Assembly: GCF_900106535.1 (NCBI RefSeq)
Contig: NZ_FNOH01000001.1
Span: 1 to 64,000 of the forward strand
Direction of reading: 5' to 3'
DNA from: Myxococcus xanthus
GTDB taxonomy: Bacteria; Myxococcota; Myxococcia; Myxococcales; Myxococcaceae
Length of the DNA stretch: 64,000 bases
Below, piece by piece: positions 25,126 to 34,700 of this stretch (positions within the stretch are counted from its first letter, which is position 1; each line of letters starts with the position of its first letter). The position numbers and the translations under genes are program-made. Below the pieces are notes generated by a model that did no database searches, was not told the DNA's origin, and was given only the letters and a program-made list of their open reading frames with translations.

Positions 25126-25139
25126 AACGAACGTTCGTT
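25126..25139. promoter_or_regulatory. Palindromic operator for the TetR regulator
   Basis: AACGAACGTTCGTT is a perfect 14-bp palindrome 15 bases upstream of the tetR start and 57 bases upstream of the hydrolase start. TetR dimers bind palindromes of this kind, and the CGAACGTTCG core is typical of many TetR operators. No comparable palindrome is seen elsewhere near by. Confidence 0.7.
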
Positions 25140-25196
25140 CATGTAGCTTCGGACCTGCGGTTCGACACGCTTCCTACCTGAATCTGGGGTCCGAAC

Positions 25197-26012
25197 ATGC
25201 CGTTGCTCCAGCTCGAGGAGCTCTCCCTCTACTTCGAGGAATCGGGTGAGGGCACCCCCGTGCTGTTTCTTCACGGGCTTGGCTCCTCTGGCCGGGACTG
25301 GGAGTCCGTGGCACCCAGACTGACGGGCCGCCATCGCGTCATCGTTCCAGATGCGCGGGGGCATGGCCGCAGCGGAAAGCCGCCGGGCGCCTATGGCGTG
25401 CCGCGCTTCGCCCGGGACATCGCCGGGCTGTGTGACGCGTTGGGGCTCACCGGCGTCCACGTGGTGGGCCTGTCCATGGGCGGGATGATGGGGTTCCAGC
25501 TCGCGGTGGACCGGCCGGAGCTGGTGCGCAGCCTGGTCATCGTCAACAGCGGGCCGGAGCTGGTGGCGCGCACGCTGCGCCGCAAGTTCGAGTTCGGCCT
25601 GCGCCTGACGCTGCTGAAGCTGCTGGGGCCCTCGGTGCTGGCGAAGGTCCTGGCGCCCAAGCTCTTCCCCAAGCCCGAGCAGGAAGCACTTCGTCAGCGC
25701 GCGCTGGAGATATTCAGCGCCAACGACCCGGACGCGTACCTGCGCGCGACGAAGGGGTTGGTGGGGTGGAGCGTCATGCGGCACCTGGGCGGCATCACCT
25801 GCCCGGTGCTGGTGCTCGCGTCCGACAGGGACTACACGCCCGTGTCCACGAAGCAGGCCTATGTGGACCTGCTGCCGAACGCGCGGCTCCAGGTGTTGAG
25901 TGATTCCGGCCATGCGTCACCGCATGACCAGCCCGACAAGGTCGCCGACGCAGTGGAGGCCTTCCTGGCCGGAGTCGAGGACGCCGCGGCGGATGCGCGG
26001 CAGCCGGGCTGA
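25197..26012 (+). CDS. Alpha/beta hydrolase
   Basis: A 271-residue alpha/beta hydrolase. The oxyanion stretch LFLHGLGSSGRDW is followed by the nucleophile elbow VVGLSMGGMMGFQLA (GxSxG Ser), acid VLVLASDRDYTP and catalytic His (SDSGHASPHDQPDKV). The length and layout fit 3-oxoadipate enol-lactonase, esterase or haloperoxidase-like families; the substrate cannot be told. A TetR gene with a shared palindrome lies upstream, and a PHB-depolymerase-type esterase follows after 32 bases, likely in the same operon. Confidence 0.9.
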   Translation: MPLLQLEELSLYFEESGEGTPVLFLHGLGSSGRDWESVAPRLTGRHRVIVPDARGHGRSGKPPGAYGVPRFARDIAGLCDALGLTGVHVVGLSMGGMMGFQLAVDRPELVRSLVIVNSGPELVARTLRRKFEFGLRLTLLKLLGPSVLAKVLAPKLFPKPEQEALRQRALEIFSANDPDAYLRATKGLVGWSVMRHLGGITCPVLVLASDRDYTPVSTKQAYVDLLPNARLQVLSDSGHASPHDQPDKVADAVEAFLAGVEDAAADARQPG

Positions 26013-26044
26013 GCGCGGTTCCCCCACCCCGAAGGAGTCAGCCA

Positions 26045-27031
26045 ATGAAGCGGAACGCTGTCACGTGCTCACGCACGGGGTTGTTGCTGCTCGCCGTCCT
26101 CACGCTCACCGCCGCGGCCCCCGCGCGCGCCGGCACCTGGGTCCATGGCATCGAAGGGACCCGGGGCTTCCAGCTCTGGGTGCCCACGGGTTACCAGGCG
26201 GACACGCCGCTGCCCCTGGTGGTGGCGCTGCACGGCTGCTTTCAGAACCCGAGCCAGTTCGCCGGCCTCTCGCGCCTCAACGAGAAGGCGGACGCCGAGA
26301 AGTTCCTGGTGCTGTACCCGAACCAGGCGACGTTCGCGAACCCCACGCAGTGCTGGAACTTCATGCTGGTGCTCAACCAGACGCGAGGCCACGGTGAGCC
26401 CGCGCTCGTTGTGGGCATGGTGGAGCAGGTGAAGCGGCACTACGCGGTGGATGCGCGCCGCATCTACGTGGGCGGCGTCAGCTCCGGCGCGGTGCTCACG
26501 GGGACGCTGCTGGCCTGCTACTCGGACGTGTTCGCCGCGGGGATGATTGGCGCGGGCGCCATGTACAAGGCGGCCACCACGATTTCGGGCACGGGCTTCG
26601 CGATGCTCTTCGGCAGCATCTACCACCCGGATGACCGGGGCCGGGACGCGTGGGTGTGCTCGGGCCGTCCGCGTCACACGGTGCCGGTGCTCGTCGTGCA
26701 CGGGACGAAGGACAGCGTCGTCGACATCGTCAACGGCCGGCAGGCGACGCGGCAGTTCCTCCAGACCAGCGACTACGGCGATGACGGCGTGGCCAACGAC
26801 AGCATCCGTCCGGTGGCCACGCAGGTGACGCGCGCGACGGTGCCCGGCGGGCGCGCGTACACGGTGGAGGACTACGTCTACGGCGGCTCGCTGGTGGCGC
26901 GGCACATCGAAATCCAGGGGATGGACCACGCCTGGCCCGGCGGGGATTCGCGCTATCCCTTCGCCGACCCGTCCGGGCCGGACGGCACCTCCATCATGTG
27001 GGACTTCTTCCGGCAGCACACCCGGAACTGA
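26045..27031 (+). CDS. Secreted PHB-depolymerase-family esterase
   Basis: A 328-residue secreted esterase (LpqC/Esterase_PHB family). The signal peptide is MKRNAVTCSRTGLLLLAVLTLTAAAPARA. Motifs: PLVVALHGCFQNPSQF (oxyanion), nucleophile Ser146 in GGVSSGAVLT, acid in VLVVHGTKDSVVDIVNG, His in GMDHAWPGGDS. Family members hydrolyse poly(3-hydroxybutyrate), feruloyl or acetyl esters. A ribosome site (GAAGGAG) precedes the ATG. It follows the alpha/beta hydrolase by 32 bases. Confidence 0.9.
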   Translation: MKRNAVTCSRTGLLLLAVLTLTAAAPARAGTWVHGIEGTRGFQLWVPTGYQADTPLPLVVALHGCFQNPSQFAGLSRLNEKADAEKFLVLYPNQATFANPTQCWNFMLVLNQTRGHGEPALVVGMVEQVKRHYAVDARRIYVGGVSSGAVLTGTLLACYSDVFAAGMIGAGAMYKAATTISGTGFAMLFGSIYHPDDRGRDAWVCSGRPRHTVPVLVVHGTKDSVVDIVNGRQATRQFLQTSDYGDDGVANDSIRPVATQVTRATVPGGRAYTVEDYVYGGSLVARHIEIQGMDHAWPGGDSRYPFADPSGPDGTSIMWDFFRQHTRN

Positions 27032-27043
27032 GGCCCGCGCGCG

Positions 27044-27985
27044 TCAGTGTTGGTGGCCCATGCGCACCTCGACCTCGGGGTGTGCCTGGGCGAACGCGCG
27101 CAGCTTCTTGAAGCTCACCGTGGCCCGGTCCGCGTCGTTGTTGAACGAGCCGGGCTCCACGTCGTGCTCCCAGCCCCAGCGGGTGTGGCTGACGTCCCCC
27201 GCGAGCAGCACCGGGCCCTTCGTGGAGCGCACCAGGTACGCGGTGGTGCCGGGCGTGTGGCCGGGCAGCCAGAGCGCCCACACGGAGCCGTCCCCGAAGA
27301 TGTCCACCGCGCCGTCGAACAGGCCGGCGTCCTCCCGCGCGTAGGTCCACTCCGACAGCGGCGGCTTGCCGGCCAGGGCCCGGTCGCTGTTGCCCTGGAC
27401 GACGAGGTTCACGAAGGCGCGGTCGGAGGCCTCACCCGGCCCGGTGTAGACGGGTGTCCCGGCGGGCACGTCCGCCATGCCGGTGATGTGGTCCAGATGC
27501 AGGTGCGTGAGGAACACGCCCGCCAGCGGCTGTTGCTGCTTCGCCAGCCACTCCCCCAGTGGGGCGTGCACCGTCATCTTCTCCATGTTCATCGCGCTGG
27601 CGACGAGCCCGCGCATGGCGGCCTTCTCCGGCGCGTCTCGCAGCGCCGTCTCCACGCCGGTGTCGACGATGAAGAGCCCTTTCTCCGGGTGGCGGAGGGC
27701 GTGGAAGAAGACCTGGACCGGCTCATCCCCGTCCTCCAGGCCCGCGCGCTTCGCGGTGGGGTGGTCCAGGTTGATGAGGCCGCCGCGCTCCACGGCCCAG
27801 TCGCAGGAGACGACCGTCTCCAGCTCCACGGGGCCGGGTTGCGTCAGCATTGGTAGCAGCTCCGACGAAGGGCGTGCCTTGCCGAGCGCGGAGGGCTGCA
27901 CGCCATGTGAGGTGACGGCGCAGCCCGTGAGGGCGGCGGTGGCGAGCATGGTGGCGAACGAGAGGGCAAGGGAACGGTTCCGCAT
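27044..27985 (-). CDS. Metallo-beta-lactamase-fold hydrolase, lipoprotein
   Basis: A 313-residue lipoprotein (signal peptide ending LTGC). The zinc-binding HxHxDH motif is THLHLDHITGM, with further metal ligands in LPGHTPGT and LLAGDVSHT and a C-terminal GHQH. The layout, an FIVDTGVE strand before the motif and a short helical insert, resembles AHL-lactonase/quorum-quenching members (AttM/AiiA group), but lactonase activity is not proven. A lipid-anchored, envelope-located version is somewhat unusual. Divergent from a LysR regulator (88 bases between starts). Confidence 0.88.
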   Translation of the reverse strand: MRNRSLALSFATMLATAALTGCAVTSHGVQPSALGKARPSSELLPMLTQPGPVELETVVSCDWAVERGGLINLDHPTAKRAGLEDGDEPVQVFFHALRHPEKGLFIVDTGVETALRDAPEKAAMRGLVASAMNMEKMTVHAPLGEWLAKQQQPLAGVFLTHLHLDHITGMADVPAGTPVYTGPGEASDRAFVNLVVQGNSDRALAGKPPLSEWTYAREDAGLFDGAVDIFGDGSVWALWLPGHTPGTTAYLVRSTKGPVLLAGDVSHTRWGWEHDVEPGSFNNDADRATVSFKKLRAFAQAHPEVEVRMGHQH

Positions 27986-28055
27986 GGTGGGGCTCCTGCA
28001 CGTCGAGACAGGCGCAAGGTAGCGATGCGAGAATGGATGGAAAATGGCGATTCAG

Positions 28056-28069
28056 GCATGAGGTCATGC
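28056..28069 (+). promoter_or_regulatory. Inverted repeat just upstream of LysR start
   Basis: GCATGA-gg-TCATGC is a perfect 6-2-6 inverted repeat ending 4 bases before the ATG at 28074, in the divergent region between the MBL-fold gene and lysR. Position and symmetry suit a LysR autoregulatory site. It is short, so chance occurrence is possible. Confidence 0.35.
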
Positions 28070-28073
28070 ATTC

Positions 28074-28958
28074 ATGGATATCTCCTGGGATGACGCGCGG
28101 CTGTTCCTCGCCATCGCGGAGACGGGCAGCTTCAGCGGGGCGGCGCGGCAGCTCCGCATCGGTCAGCCCACGGTGAGCCGGCGGCTGGCGGCGCTGGAGT
28201 ACGCGGTGGGCGCCTCCTTGTTCCGCCGGGGCGTGGACGGCGCGGTGCTGACGGCCGCAGGCGAGCGGCTGGTGCTACCGGCCAAGAAGATGGCGGAGTG
28301 GGCCGGAGAGCTGCACCGCGCGGCGGAGTCGTCGGACACGTCGCCTCGCGGCCTGGTGCGGGTGACGGCGGCGCCGTACATGTGCTTCGACTTCCTCGCG
28401 CCCTTCTCGGGCGCGGTGGCGAAGAAGCACCCGGGGCTGCGCTTGGAGGTGCTCTCCGGGATTCAGTACCTGGACCTGGGGCGCGGCGAGGCGGACCTCG
28501 CGCTGCGGGCCCGGTGCCCGCCGAACGCGGACTTGAAGCGCGTGTATGGGGTGCAGATTCGCAACGCTGTCTTCGTGGCGAAGTCGCTCAAGGCGAAGCT
28601 GCCCAAGCGGCCCACGCTCCAGCAGATTCCGTGGGTGGCCTGGGCGCCGCCGTTCGATGCGACGCCGCCCAATCCCCAGTTGGAGTCCATCATCCCCGGC
28701 TTCTCGCCCGTGTTCACCGCCGACAACTACCTGGTGATGCTGGCCGCCGCCGAAGCGGGCGTGGGGGCCATGGTGCTGGGCGACCTGCGGCACCGCTTCG
28801 TGCGGGAGCGGAGCCTCGTGCCGCTCGACCTGGACCTGGGGCCCTATGCCACCAGCGAGCTGCACCTGGTCTGCGCGAAGTCCGCGCTCGACATACCGCG
28901 TGTGCGGAAGGTTTCGGAGCTGCTGGTCGAGGAGCTGGAGCAGGCGAAGAAGCGGTGA
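28074..28958 (+). CDS. LysR-family transcriptional regulator
   Basis: A 294-residue LysR regulator. The HTH reads WDDARLFLAIAETGSFSGAARQLRIGQPTVSRRLAALEYAVGASLF, with the effector domain following (AKKHPGLRLEVLSGIQYLDLGRGEADLALR, VLGDLRHRFVRERSLVPL). Members with a WDD start are common. Its target is probably the divergent MBL-fold lipoprotein gene and itself. The acyl-CoA dehydrogenase gene starts 95 bases downstream in another frame and is separate. Confidence 0.9.
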   Translation: MDISWDDARLFLAIAETGSFSGAARQLRIGQPTVSRRLAALEYAVGASLFRRGVDGAVLTAAGERLVLPAKKMAEWAGELHRAAESSDTSPRGLVRVTAAPYMCFDFLAPFSGAVAKKHPGLRLEVLSGIQYLDLGRGEADLALRARCPPNADLKRVYGVQIRNAVFVAKSLKAKLPKRPTLQQIPWVAWAPPFDATPPNPQLESIIPGFSPVFTADNYLVMLAAAEAGVGAMVLGDLRHRFVRERSLVPLDLDLGPYATSELHLVCAKSALDIPRVRKVSELLVEELEQAKKR

Positions 28959-29053
28959 CCCGCCGCATCCGCCCCTCGGGTTGCGATGGCCTGTCGCGCG
29001 TGTTCACGGTAATCCAGGGGGCACCGGGCATCGTCCCCAGGAGGACCTTCACC

Positions 29054-30730
29054 ATGACTGAACGCAACGCCATTGCCGCCGGTTTCCTCACGCACGAAGT
29101 CACGAACCAGCCTCCGCCGCTCGAGTACGACGCGTGGACGACGGACACCGTGCTCCGCGAGGTGGTGGCCCGGGAGGGCGGCGGCTGGGCGGAGGCCGAC
29201 CTGGCGAAGTACGGCCCCGTGGTGGGCGGGGAGATGCAGCAGTTGGCGTTCCTCGCCAACGAGAACAAGCCCAAGTTTCGGCCCTTCGACCGCTATGGCA
29301 ACCGCCGCGACGAGGTGGAGTTTCATCCCGCGTACCACCGGCTGATGGAGCTGGGCATGGCCCACGGCGTGTCGGGTTTCGCCTGGCGCAACGAGGACAA
29401 GCCCGGCGCCCACGTGGCGCGCATGGCCCTCTTCTATCTGCACAACCAGGCGGACAACGGGACGAGCTGCCCGCTCACGATGACGTACGCGTCGGTGCCC
29501 GCGCTGCGCCACCAGCCGGAGGTGGCGATGGAGTGGCTGCCGCGCGTGAGCTCGGCGTCCTACGACAGCCGCTTCATCCCCGCCGCGCAGAAGTCAGGCG
29601 CCACCATTGGCATGGGCATGACGGAGAAGCAGGGTGGCTCCGACGTGCGCACCAACACCACCAAGGCGCACCGCTTGGGTGAAGGCCGCGGGCCCGGTCA
29701 GCCCTACGCGCTGGTGGGCCACAAGTGGTTCTTCTCCGCGCCCATGAGCGACGCCTTCCTGGTGCTGGCGCACGCGGAGGGGGGCCTGTCGTGCTTCCTG
29801 ATGCCGCGCTTCACGCCGGACGGCGCGCTCAATGCCATCCGCGTCCAGCGGCTGAAGGACAAGCTGGGCGACTGGAGCAACGCCAGCTCGGAGGTGGAGC
29901 TGCACGGTGCCTACGCGGTGATGGTGGGCGCGGAGGGCCGCGGTGTCCCCACCATCCTGGAGATGGTCGCGCTGACGCGGCAGGACTGCATGATTGGCTC
30001 CAGCGGGCAGATGCGTCAGGCGCTGGTGCAGGCCATCCACCACACGCGCCACCGCGTGGCGTTTGGCAAGCGGCTCATCGACCAGCCGCTGATGCGCAAC
30101 GTGCTGGCGGACCTGGCGCTGGAACTGGAGGCCCATGTCGCGCTCACCGGGCGCGTCTCCCGCGCGGTGGACGCCACGCCTCGGGACGAGAAGGAGGCCG
30201 CGTTCTGCCGCATCGCCACGGCGGTGGGGAAGTACTGGGTGTGCAAGCGCACGCCGTCCTTCGTCAACGAGGCGCAGGAGTGCCTGGGCGGCGCGGGCTA
30301 CGTGGAGGAGACGAACCTGCCGCGCCTGTACCGGCAGGCCCCGCTCAACTCCATCTGGGAGGGCAGCGGCAACATCCAGTGCCTGGACGTGCTGCGCGCG
30401 GCGTCGCGCGAGCCGGCCAGCCGGGAGGCCCTCTTCGCTGAGCTCCTGGCCGCGCAGGGCGGGCACCCCGCCTACGACGAGGCCACCGCGCGGCTGGGCA
30501 AGGAGTTGGCCAACACGGACTCGCTGGAGGTGCGCTCGCGCACCATCGTGGAAGGGCTGGCGCTGGCGCTCCAGGCGTCGCTGCTGATTCGCGCGGGCAA
30601 CACCGCCGTGTCGGATGCCTTCTGCGAGTCCCGCCTGGGCGGAGCGCATGGACAGACGTTTGGCACGCTACCGGCCCACGCTCCCATGCAGATGCTCATC
30701 GAGCGCGCCTTCTCCGAGGGCGCGAAGTGA
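29054..30730 (+). CDS. Acyl-CoA dehydrogenase, AidB-like
   Basis: A 558-residue FAD acyl-CoA dehydrogenase of the long AidB/isovaleryl-type branch, longer than classical enzymes (about 380-400). The N-terminal domain includes LANENKPKFRPFDRYGNRRDEVEFHP, as in AidB. FAD contacts and signatures: GMGMTEKQGGSDVRTN, KWFFSAPMSDAFLVLA, NASSEVELHGAYAVMVGAEGRG, IWEGSGNIQCLDVLRA. AidB proteins are linked to protection from DNA alkylation as well as acyl-CoA oxidation. The ATG at 29054 follows CCCAGGAGGACC. Likely co-transcribed with the SDR gene 64 bases downstream. Confidence 0.9.
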   Translation: MTERNAIAAGFLTHEVTNQPPPLEYDAWTTDTVLREVVAREGGGWAEADLAKYGPVVGGEMQQLAFLANENKPKFRPFDRYGNRRDEVEFHPAYHRLMELGMAHGVSGFAWRNEDKPGAHVARMALFYLHNQADNGTSCPLTMTYASVPALRHQPEVAMEWLPRVSSASYDSRFIPAAQKSGATIGMGMTEKQGGSDVRTNTTKAHRLGEGRGPGQPYALVGHKWFFSAPMSDAFLVLAHAEGGLSCFLMPRFTPDGALNAIRVQRLKDKLGDWSNASSEVELHGAYAVMVGAEGRGVPTILEMVALTRQDCMIGSSGQMRQALVQAIHHTRHRVAFGKRLIDQPLMRNVLADLALELEAHVALTGRVSRAVDATPRDEKEAAFCRIATAVGKYWVCKRTPSFVNEAQECLGGAGYVEETNLPRLYRQAPLNSIWEGSGNIQCLDVLRAASREPASREALFAELLAAQGGHPAYDEATARLGKELANTDSLEVRSRTIVEGLALALQASLLIRAGNTAVSDAFCESRLGGAHGQTFGTLPAHAPMQMLIERAFSEGAK

Positions 30731-30794
30731 TGGAGCCCGTCGCCAAGGTGGCGCATCGGAAGCCATCCGCCCGTTCGTGATAGGAGGACACCCC

Positions 30795-31616
30795 ATGTCC
30801 AATCTCCAGGGAAAGACGCTGTTCATCACCGGTGCCAGCCGTGGCATCGGCAAGGCCATTGCCCTCCGCGCTGCCCGGGATGGCGCCAACATCATCATCG
30901 CCGCCAAGACGACGGAGCCGCACCCCAAGCTCCCCGGCACCATCTACACGGCGGCGGAGGAAATCGAGAAGGCCGGTGGCAAGGCGCTGCCCTGTGTCGT
31001 GGACATCCGCGACGAGCAGCAGATTGCCGCCGCCGTGGCCAAGGCGGTGGAGACCTTCGGCGGCATCGACATCCTGGTGAACAACGCCAGCGCCATCAGC
31101 CTCACGGGCACGCTCGAGACGCCAATGAAGCGCTTCGACCTGATGCACGGCATCAACACGCGCGGCACGTTTGCGTGTTCGCAGGCGTGTATCCCGTACC
31201 TGAAGAAGGCCAGCAATCCGCACATCCTCAACAACTCGCCGCCGCTCAACATGGAGGCGCGCTGGTTCGCGCCCCACGTCGCGTACACCATGGCGAAGTT
31301 CGGCATGAGCATGTGCGTGCTGGGCATGGCGGAGGAGCTGCGCTCGGACGGCATCGCGGTGAACGCCATCTGGCCGCGCACCGTCATCGCCACCGCGGCG
31401 GTGCAGAACCTGCTGGGCGGGGAGGAGACCATCCGCGGCTGCCGGACGCCGGAAATCATGGCGGACGCGGCCTACGCCATCCTCACCAAGCCGAGCCGCG
31501 AGTTCACTGGCAACTTCTGCATCGACGAGGAGGTCCTCCGCGGCGTGGGCGTGACGGACTTCGACAAGTACCAGCTGGTGCCCGGGGCGGAGCTGCTCCC
31601 GGACTACTTCATCTGA
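30795..31616 (+). CDS. SDR oxidoreductase (HSDL2-like)
   Basis: A 273-residue short-chain dehydrogenase. ATG 30795 follows TAGGAGG. The NAD(P) motif is FITGASRGIGKAIAL (residues about 9-23), NNAS in DILVNNASAIS, the Tyr-x3-Lys catalytic pair is YTMAKFGM, and the C-terminal region reads FTGNFCIDEEVL. The catalytic Ser seems to be in ILNNSPPLNM. The length and C-terminal motif fit the hydroxysteroid-dehydrogenase-like 2 (HSDL2) group, often involved in fatty-acid metabolism. It sits next to an acyl-CoA dehydrogenase, which supports a lipid role. Confidence 0.9.
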   Translation: MSNLQGKTLFITGASRGIGKAIALRAARDGANIIIAAKTTEPHPKLPGTIYTAAEEIEKAGGKALPCVVDIRDEQQIAAAVAKAVETFGGIDILVNNASAISLTGTLETPMKRFDLMHGINTRGTFACSQACIPYLKKASNPHILNNSPPLNMEARWFAPHVAYTMAKFGMSMCVLGMAEELRSDGIAVNAIWPRTVIATAAVQNLLGGEETIRGCRTPEIMADAAYAILTKPSREFTGNFCIDEEVLRGVGVTDFDKYQLVPGAELLPDYFI

Positions 31617-31723
31617 GTCTGTGTCGCCCCAGCCCATCCTCGCGCGCGGAGTTGCTGGAGCCCGCGCGCGGGCGTGGCCCGCTGTTTGTCAGGCGCGGGA
31701 ACGTCGGGCAGTCTCCCGCGGCC

Positions 31724-34700
31724 ATGCACGAGCCTCGCCTCTCCGAGTTGCGCGACGAGCTGTCCGGTATCCACCACGATGCCCGCGTCCGCAGGATGGT
31801 GGAGCTGGGGCGCCTGGCGCCGACGAACCCTGGCGTCCGCGAGTTGCTTGGGGTGCTGTCTCAAGGGGATGCCTTCGAGCGGTACCTCGCCCTGTGTGCC
31901 CAGTTCACCTGGCGCGATGGGGGGCAGGTGCTCTCCGCCACCACCGATGCGTCCGCTCGTGTTCGTTCTCTGGCCTTCCGACTGGTGCCCCTGGCCTGTG
32001 ACGACGCCCAGGCGCTGGAGACCCTGAAGATGGCGTGCGCCGTTCGCCGCCAGGAGGGACTCCTCTGGGGGTTCATGAAGACGCGGCGGCAGGCCGTCAT
32101 CGATGCGTATCTCGACTGGCTGGCCACCTGCACGGGCGTGCCTGACTTCGCTGATGCCGTCCCCTTGGCGACGTCCGAGGGCATTCGCCGTCACCTCCCC
32201 AGCGCACTGGCGCGCCCCAGTGTGCGCTTCTGGAGTCGGATGGCGCACAACGCCCCCGGCATCCTCGCGGAGGTCTTCGCCGCACGTTTGAGGGCCGTGA
32301 CGGGCGAACCCGATCCGGTGACGCGCATGTACCTCAACGCGTACCTGCATCGCATCGCTGACCAGGCCCCCGACGCGGCCTTGGAGTTGTTCGAGCTGCT
32401 GCTCTCCCGCCGCATCCATCCCGATGCCTATGACTGGCATTGCCTGGTGCTCCATCGGCCCGAGGCCGCCGTGTCGCTGCTCCAGCGGCACGAGCACGCG
32501 TTCCCCTTCGAGGGGCAGTTTGCCCGCGCCGCCGCGCGGTTGAGCATGGACTCGCTCGTGTGGCTCGTTCGTCATGCTCCCAGCTCACTGGGGGATGCGA
32601 AGACGCTGCTCCCCCGGCTCTCCGAGACCGCGCGCCGCGTCGTCGTCGAGGCGTGGTGCGCCACGGTGGATGTGGCGCCGGTCTGGGGGACGGAGCTGCT
32701 CCGCTCCATTTCCGATGTCCGCGAACGGGAGCGCGTCCATGCCCGCTGGAGCGTCGCCGCGAGGAACAGCGATGGCGTCATCGCACTGGAGACGGTGACC
32801 GCGCTGCCCATCGATTTGCGTGAGCGCGAGGCGCGCCGGCATCTCCACGAGGTGGTGGCCCTGGGCTCCCGGCCCGAGCAACGCATGAGGTACGCATGCC
32901 TGCTGCCGTGGGATGAAGCGGAGGCGGCGCTCAAGGGATACATCGGTCACCCGGATGCCAGCGTGCGAGGCATGGCGTTGGCGTCGCTGTTGGCCATCCC
33001 CGGGCTGCGTCCGGACGAGCCCGCCTTGGTGGACCGTGCCCTGCCGCTGGCGTTGGCGCGCAAGAACGAGCAGGACCCCGTGCGGATGCTGATGCTGGGC
33101 GCGTTCGTGCGGTGGCCTCGCCGCGTGTGGCGCCGCGAGCACACCGAGGCGGTGGGCCGGATGTTGCGCGACGCGCTGGACGCGGCCGACCTGTCCTATC
33201 AGACGGCGGAGTTCGCGGAGACGTTGCTGCTGCGCACCTTCGCCAGGGCCCCCGAATGGGGGGCGACGTGGCTGGCCACCCTCCTCAAGGAGCGTGGTCG
33301 GCTCTTCAACGCTCGCGTGGGCGAGTACCTCACCGATGACGAGGTGCGCGCCGCCGCGCCCCAGCTCCTGGACATTGCCCGGGGATGGGCTCAGCGCGAG
33401 CGGGGCGGGCCGCTGCTCGAGTTGGTGAACAGCCTGGGCGCTCGTGTGAGTCTGGTCGCGGGACTGCAGGAACTCATTGTGTCCATGCGGGAGGAGACGC
33501 CCTGGCCCTTGCTGGCGCTGGGGATGGCCCAGTGGCAGTCCAAGCACGACCGCGCGGGCTTCGAAGCCACCGTGGGCGCCACGGTCCGGCGGTTCCTCGA
33601 CCTGGGGTGGTTCTCCGAAGTCATCGCGTTGGCCCACTCGGAGGATGCGGCGCGACCGCTGCATCCCGAGCTGAGCTCCGGACTGAAGCGGGTCGCGCTT
33701 CGCCTGGGAAAGGAGGCGCACTCCGCCCTGGTGGTGCTCCGGCGACAGGCGTGGGCCGCCTTCGACGGCTTCCTGCCCGAGCTGCTCAAGGCCGATGCCA
33801 GCGTCATCTGCTTCCCGGTCGTGAACACGTACCTGCATCGGCGCAGGCAGGAGCTGCTGACGCCCTACCTGAGCGCGCCCGTCATCACCGGTCGTTTCTC
33901 GACGGAGAAGACGGGTTGGTTGCTGGCGTTCGATGACCGCGGTTTCTTCCGGTGGACCGCGCGGCAGAGCGCCCTCTACTCGCACGCGGTCTGCCGGCTG
34001 GTCGAGGACCCGGAGCGAGACACGCCGACGTTGCTCTGGGGTGTCTCGACACTCGCGGCGTTGACCTGGGGGACGATGGAGGGACTATGCACCCGGGTGG
34101 ACGACGCGCGGCCCGTGGTGCGGGAGAGGGCCATCCGGGTGCTGGGCCGGTGCGACCAGGGGCAAGGCGTGACCACGCTGCTGCGCTGCCTGGAGGATGC
34201 CCGTGCGCGCATCGCCATCTATGGCCTGCGCCGTGCCTTCAACGGCATGCCTCCCGCGCGCGTGCTGTCCCTGCTGGCGGGCGTCCCCCTCACCAAAGTC
34301 ACCGTGGCCAAGGAGGTCGTGCGCCTGCTGGGGGAGCTGCGCGTGGAGGCCGCCTACGAGCGGCTCCTGGAGTTGGGCGGAATGAGCCTGCATCGGGACG
34401 TGCGCATCGCCCTGCTGCGCGCGCTCTGGGACCACCTGGAGCGCGAGCCCACCTGGGCCGTCTTCGCCCGCGCTGCGGAGGACCCTGATTGGGTGGTGGC
34501 TTCACGGCTGGGAGACATCCCCGCGAACCGCCTCACCGAGACCTCCGACCGCAAGCTGTCCGCGCTGCTCGGGCGGGTGCTGGCTCGCCCCGAGCCGGAG
34601 GCGCGCATTGGCCTGCTTTCGCGCGCGGCGTATCTCCCCGTCAGGGATGTGGAGCGCGCCTTCCTTGATGCCTGTGGGGCTCGGCTGACGTCGCCATACG

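Noticed and set aside
28298-29053. Upstream extension of the acyl-CoA dehydrogenase frame through the LysR gene.
   Set aside because: The extension lies in another frame of lysR and has no protein-like features; a good ribosome site and ATG at 29054 mark the real start.
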